DNA from: DATDRS01 sp035291605
GTDB lineage: Bacteria; Chloroflexota; Anaerolineae; Anaerolineales; UBA6663
Direction: 5' to 3'
DNA: 8,955 bases
Assembly: GCA_035291605.1 (NCBI GenBank)
Contig: DATDRS010000124.1
Location: 1-8,955 of the forward strand
In this document: positions 5,871 to 8,955 of the stretch, piece by piece
Position numbering within the stretch: position 1 is the first letter of the stretch
Layout: each line of letters begins with the position of its first letter
Position numbers and translations under genes: made by a program
The notes under the pieces: generated by a model
What the model was told of the DNA's origin: nothing
Seen by the model: the letters and a program-made list of their open reading frames with translations, nothing else
The model's database searches: none

Positions 5871-6956
5871 TTGCGTTACCTTTCTCTCTTTCTTTCTCTT
5901 TCCATCCTTCTCGCCTCTTGCGCTACCCCGACTGCATCGCCACGGCCTACGGCGACTCTGCCCGTCGTCTCGACGAGCATCGGCGAGGCGACGCCCCTCG
6001 CGCCGCCCACCGCGCCCGCGGCGTCCACGGCGACGTCAGCGCCCAAAACCAAAGTCGTCTTTGTGACCGCCGGGGGAGCGCAGGCGGAGGCGGCGCTCGC
6101 CGTCATCCAAAGCGCCGCGCAGGAATTCGGATGGGTCTCCGACTGGGTGCAAGAGGCCGCGCCCTCCGCCGTGGAAACGGCGGCTCAATCCGGCGCGGCG
6201 GTGATTGTGCTGGACGGACCGGAACTGGAGCGGGGTGCGCGCGCCATCGCGGGCAATTACCCCGAGGCGTATTTCATCGGCCTGCATCCGGGCGAGGGGG
6301 ATTTGCCCGCAAACATGCTGGCCTTCGGCGCGCCGCGCTACGACCAGGTGGGCTTCATCGCCGGGATGATCGCCGGGCTGACGACCAAAACCAAATTTGT
6401 CACTGGCATTGGCGATCCCCACTCAGCGGAAGGTCTGAAATATCTCAACGGCTTTGCCCACGGCGTGCGCTATGCCTGTCCTAAATGCCGGATTGAAGGC
6501 ATTGACGTGACGATTCAATCCTCTCCGACGGGCCAGACTGCGGTGGTCTACGCCATCAGCGGCTGCGACGTGTTCTTCGCCGCGCCGGGCGCAGCCGGAA
6601 AAGAGGCGCTCGTCGCCGCGGCGCAGGAGGGCGCATGGGTCATCGGCTCTGACCGTGATACGCCCCTCACCCTCTTCGGCGGCCAGGCCCCCGAGGCGGA
6701 GAAAGTGCTGACGAGCGTTTATCTGGACCCCGGCGCGGCGCTGCGCAGCGCCCTCGCCGCGTTCCAGGCTGGCGCGCCGCCGAAAGGCCGTCAACCGCTG
6801 TCGGCCTCCACGGGCGCCATCCGCCTCGCGCCCTACAACGCTCCCTTAGAAGTTTTCTCCGCGCTCGACCGGCAAGTCATCGCCACCGCGCTTGGCCGCC
6901 TGGCCGATGGCTCGCTGGATACGGGGATTGATCCGGCGACAGGGGAGGAGAAATGA
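5871..6956 (+). CDS. BMP/PnrA-type nucleoside-binding lipoprotein of an ABC transporter
   Basis: A substrate-binding lipoprotein of the basic membrane protein family (PnrA, NupN, Med-like), whose known members bind purine or other nucleosides for ABC import. From the TTG at 5871 (361 residues) it opens MRYLSLFLSLSILLASC, a short lipoprotein signal with lipobox LASC and lipidated C17. A Pro/Thr/Ala linker covers residues 18-58, and the binding domain covers about 60-340. Family features include KVVFVTAGG, a conserved YDQVGFIAGMIAGLTTKTK segment, KYLNGFAHGV and WVIGSDRDTPL. The frame is open back to a TTG at 5730 inside ftsK, but that adds a basic non-signal extension and I reject it. No Shine-Dalgarno precedes either TTG, so the exact start is uncertain. 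It follows ftsK by 67 nt. A matching permease lies at 7917-8955 on the other strand. Confidence 0.88.
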   Translation: MRYLSLFLSLSILLASCATPTASPRPTATLPVVSTSIGEATPLAPPTAPAASTATSAPKTKVVFVTAGGAQAEAALAVIQSAAQEFGWVSDWVQEAAPSAVETAAQSGAAVIVLDGPELERGARAIAGNYPEAYFIGLHPGEGDLPANMLAFGAPRYDQVGFIAGMIAGLTTKTKFVTGIGDPHSAEGLKYLNGFAHGVRYACPKCRIEGIDVTIQSSPTGQTAVVYAISGCDVFFAAPGAAGKEALVAAAQEGAWVIGSDRDTPLTLFGGQAPEAEKVLTSVYLDPGAALRSALAAFQAGAPPKGRQPLSASTGAIRLAPYNAPLEVFSALDRQVIATALGRLADGSLDTGIDPATGEEK

Positions 6957-6962
6957 CGCCTC

Positions 6963-6991
6963 TTGCCCTTCTTTCCTCACTGCGCTAGACT
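6963..6991 (+). promoter_or_regulatory. Possible promoter for the antitoxin gene
   Basis: TTGCCC (6963-6968) and TAGACT (6986-6991) are separated by 17 nt. The expected start near 6998 leaves a leader of about 27 nt before the ATG at 7025. Both boxes are imperfect matches. Confidence 0.4.
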
Positions 6992-7024
6992 ATGAATAGC
7001 GAATGACCAAAAGCGAGGTGCGCG

Positions 7025-7270
7025 ATGTATCAGACGCTCAAGGGAACCGTGCGGCAGGGACGTATTGAGATTACCGAGAACGTCACCCTACCCGAAAATG
7101 CCACCGTGCTGGTGACTATCCTGGAAACTCCCCCAGCGCCCGTAAAGCGAGACTGGCAGGCAGAACTGGACAAGATTCATGCCCGCTTGCGCGCCAGTGG
7201 GCATAAGCCGCCTACCCCCCAAGAGGTTGCGGAGTATATTGCTGGCGAACGAAACAGTTGGAATGATTGA
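7025..7270 (+). CDS. Probable antitoxin of a type II toxin-antitoxin pair
   Basis: An 81-residue protein starting MYQTLKGTVRQGRIEITEN, followed by VTLPENATVLVTIL. This beta-rich N-terminal pattern (a Gly-turn then 'LPE-x-A/T-x-V-x-V-T') is typical of the AbrB/DUF104-like antitoxins found with PIN toxins. The C-terminal half (about 40-81) is charged and probably helical or flexible, as expected of the toxin-binding part. GAGGTG lies about 5 nt before the ATG. Just 3 nt after its stop begins a short frame resembling the start of a PIN toxin. The gene sits between two halves of a nucleoside transporter and is probably acquired. Family placement is by pattern and context and could be wrong in detail. 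Confidence 0.65.
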   Translation: MYQTLKGTVRQGRIEITENVTLPENATVLVTILETPPAPVKRDWQAELDKIHARLRASGHKPPTPQEVAEYIAGERNSWND

Positions 7271-7273
7271 GTG

Positions 7274-7342
7274 ATGCGTACTTTTCTTGACGCAGCGACG
7301 ATCATTTATCTGAGTGAGATTCGTGTTGAAGTGATTTCCTGA
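7274..7342 (+). pseudogene. Remnant of a PIN-domain toxin gene
   Basis: Starting 3 nt after the antitoxin stop, a 23-codon frame reads MRTFLDAATIIYLSEIRVE and ends at TGA (7340-7342). MRTFLDAATIIYL matches the usual first strand and helix of PIN/VapC toxins, including the first catalytic Asp (D6). The rest of a PIN domain (about 110 residues, with the other acidic residues) is missing. After the stop the same frame continues ATAIEIAAVC before the terminator, which may be a fragment of the domain's end. I read this as a toxin gene with an internal deletion plus a stop. A chance short frame is the alternative. Confidence 0.5.
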
Positions 7343-7388
7343 GCCACGGCGATTGAGATTGCCGCCGTCTGCCGAGACACGGAACAAG

Positions 7389-7420
7389 AAAGCGGCCCAC
7401 TTCACGCAGAGCCGCTTTTT
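7389..7420. terminator. Bidirectional intrinsic terminator between converging genes
   Basis: aaagcggc (7389-7396) pairs perfectly with gccgcttt (7411-7418) around a 14-nt loop. It is followed on the plus strand by TTTTTGTTT and on the minus strand by CTTTCTTGTT. It lies between the plus-strand antitoxin/toxin unit and the 3' end of the minus-strand gene at 7437, as expected for a shared terminator. Confidence 0.75.
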
Positions 7421-7436
7421 GTTTCCTGGGGTTCGC

Positions 7437-7913
7437 CTACACGCCAGGCATGGGCGGCGGAGAGGGGGCCCCACCGGCCATGTTCTTGCCCGTCATCTGC
7501 CACCACAGCAATCCGCCGAGCGCGCCGAGGCCCGCCATCAACACGATCTCAAACAGGCCCAGACAACACGCGCCGCCAAAGACGCCGCCATAATACACTA
7601 CGGGATCGTCGCTCGCCGACAACCCGAATTGCTCCAGCATCTGCCTCACGCTCTCCGGGCCGACGACGACGGCGTTGATCGCGCCGCCGATGAGATGCCC
7701 CACCAGCGCCCCGCCGCCGCCAATCGCCCCGGATCCCGCCCCGGCCTTGAGCGCGCTGTTTTGGGCCGAGGGCCTGTCGAACACGCCGTTCAGATAGCCG
7801 GCCCCGGCGCCAAGCAAGAGCGCAATACACGGCACACAGATCGGGGAGATCAGGCTGAAGCCTGCCGCGAGAAAGATGGCGATGGCGCCGGTGATGAGAC
7901 CAGACTTGAGCAT
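7437..7913 (-). CDS. Gly-rich small membrane protein, unknown function
   Basis: A 158-residue hydrophobic protein I do not recognise. Membrane segments are likely near 5-22 (LITGAIAIFLAAGFSL), 25-44 (with a CVPC pair at 26-29), about 61-87 (very Gly/Ala-rich, AGSGAIGGGGALVGHLIGG) and about 110-138 (ACCLGLFEIVLMAGLGALGG). The C-terminus is a short Pro/Gly tail (GGAPSPPPMPGV). The Gly-zipper-like pattern suggests tight helix packing or oligomers; this is inference. The ATG at 7913 lies 3 nt after the permease stop without a good Shine-Dalgarno, suggesting translation coupled to the permease. It ends just before the shared terminator at 7389-7420, so it is the last gene of the transporter unit. 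Confidence 0.75.
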   Translation of the reverse strand: MLKSGLITGAIAIFLAAGFSLISPICVPCIALLLGAGAGYLNGVFDRPSAQNSALKAGAGSGAIGGGGALVGHLIGGAINAVVVGPESVRQMLEQFGLSASDDPVVYYGGVFGGACCLGLFEIVLMAGLGALGGLLWWQMTGKNMAGGAPSPPPMPGV

Positions 7914-7916
7914 AGG

Positions 7917-8955
7917 CTATTGTTTTTCGTATGGCTGCCCGTCCGCCGCGGGCGGCGTGGCCCGGCCGATCAACCCGGCCAGCGCGATCATCGTGGCGAC
8001 GTACGGGGCCATGAGCAGGAACTGCGAGGGGATGGGCACTTTGAGGATCGCCAGTTTGCCTTGCAGGGACTCGGCGAACCCGAAGATCAGGCTCGCGCCG
8101 AACGCGCCGAACGGCGTCCATTTGCCGAAGATCATCGCCGCGAGACTGATGAAGCCGCGCCCGGCGGTCATCAATTCGTCGAAGCGCCCCACCGAGCCGA
8201 GCGTGAAATAGGCCCCGGCGAACCCGGCGACCAACCCGCCCAGGACGACGTTGATGTAGCGCGTGCGGAACACGTTGATGCCGAGCGTGTCCGCCGCCTT
8301 TGGGTGCTCGCCCACTGCCCGGACGCGCAGTCCCCAGCGGGTGTAGAACAAGCCCACGTGGACGACGATCAGCAGAATGTACGCGCCATAGGTGAAGAGG
8401 TTCGCATCAAAGAAAATTCCGCCGAGGAATGGAATGTCGGAGAGCAGGGGCAGCGGGTAAGCCTTGAACGTGCCGGCGTTGTTCAACTCCTGATAGACTT
8501 GCAAGAACTTGCTCGAGATGAAACTGGTGATGCCGGTTGAGAAAATGTTGATGACCACGCCGCTGATGATCTGATCCACCTTGTAGCGAATGGACAGCAC
8601 GCCGTGGACGAAGGCCAACGCCGCGCCAGTGAGCATGGCGGCCAGCACGCCCATCCACAAACTCTGGGTGACGCTCCCCACCAGCGCCCCGACCATAGCC
8701 CCGCTCAACATCATGCCTTCGATGGCGATGTTCACCACCCCTGCGCGCTCGCACAAGATCCCCGACAGCGCTCCCAGCGTGAGCGGCACAGCCCGCGACA
8801 CCATCGTTTTGAGCATCCCGGCCAGGTTGATGGACTCCCCGCGCGTGGCCCAGGTGAGAAACGAGAAGATGAAGAACAGCGCCACGAGGCCAAGCATCAC
8901 GCTGGTCGCCCGGCCAAACCCCCGCGCCAACTGGTACGCGCCGATGGCGGCCGAG
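7917..8955 (-). CDS. Nucleoside ABC transporter permease, NupQ-like (5' end off the window)
   Basis: A permease of the BPD_transp_2 family, closest in pattern to the second permease of nucleoside importers (NupQ in Bacillus, RnsD in streptococci). It has about eight to ten membrane helices. Hallmarks, counted from the TTG at 8930, are CERAGVVNIAIEGMMLSGA (60-78), GLRVRAVGEHPKAADTLGI (200-218) and TAGRGFISLAAMIFGKW (255-271). In the family, the GLRVRAVGE segment lies on the cytoplasmic side where the ATPase docks. A TTG at 8930 could start a 337-residue protein, but the frame stays open to the window edge and no Shine-Dalgarno supports TTG, so the true start is probably outside. The partner permease (NupP-like) and ATPase are expected beyond the right edge. 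The BMP lipoprotein at 5871-6956 is a likely binding subunit. Confidence 0.92.
   Translation of the reverse strand, partial: SAAIGAYQLARGFGRATSVMLGLVALFFIFSFLTWATRGESINLAGMLKTMVSRAVPLTLGALSGILCERAGVVNIAIEGMMLSGAMVGALVGSVTQSLWMGVLAAMLTGAALAFVHGVLSIRYKVDQIISGVVINIFSTGITSFISSKFLQVYQELNNAGTFKAYPLPLLSDIPFLGGIFFDANLFTYGAYILLIVVHVGLFYTRWGLRVRAVGEHPKAADTLGINVFRTRYINVVLGGLVAGFAGAYFTLGSVGRFDELMTAGRGFISLAAMIFGKWTPFGAFGASLIFGFAESLQGKLAILKVPIPSQFLLMAPYVATMIALAGLIGRATPPAADGQPYEKQ

Noticed and set aside
7353..8540. Plus-strand 395-residue frame
   Set aside because: It is opposite the permease and the small membrane protein, is rich in Arg/Asp/Glu/His as antisense of GC-rich genes usually is, and crosses a terminator.

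Overview
This is a GC-rich, densely coded bacterial window. I infer a Chloroflexota (Anaerolineae-like) chromosome from four things: a bacterial RIO kinase beside rsgA, a lipoprotein with a Pro/Thr/Ala linker, a BMP-type nucleoside transporter, and GC-rich hairpin repeats between genes. The lineage is not proven by the sequence.

Layout. Positions 1-2642 (minus strand) carry a tight operon read in the order rsgA (30S-assembly GTPase), a RIO-family kinase (1-nt gap), then the start of a type I ABC exporter that runs off the left edge (29-nt gap). Positions 2643-3172 are a long intergenic region. It holds three composite hairpin units, each containing a minus-strand terminator-like stem-loop. 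It also holds a possible 28-codon minus-strand ORF with a near-ideal Shine-Dalgarno and its own sigma70-like promoter, and a divergent -10 box only 8 nt from the ftsK start. Positions 3173-5803 (plus) encode a full-length FtsK/SpoIIIE DNA translocase with an unusual Gly/Lys/Pro-rich N-terminus. A G-free spacer follows, then a BMP/PnrA-type lipoprotein (5871-6956).

Positions 6957-7436 hold a probable antitoxin gene, the stub of a PIN-type toxin gene, and a terminator shared by converging transcripts. On the minus strand at the right are a NupQ-like nucleoside permease (7917 to the edge) and, 3 nt after it, a small Gly-rich membrane protein of unknown function (7437-7913).

How the genes fit together. 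RsgA and the RIO kinase both point to small-subunit ribosome maturation. The lipoprotein and the permease look like parts of one nucleoside uptake system encoded in converging units, with the antitoxin/toxin remnant between them. The best candidate for something undescribed is the rsgA upstream region (promoter, small ORF, terminator, repeated hairpins), followed by the RsgA-RIO pairing.
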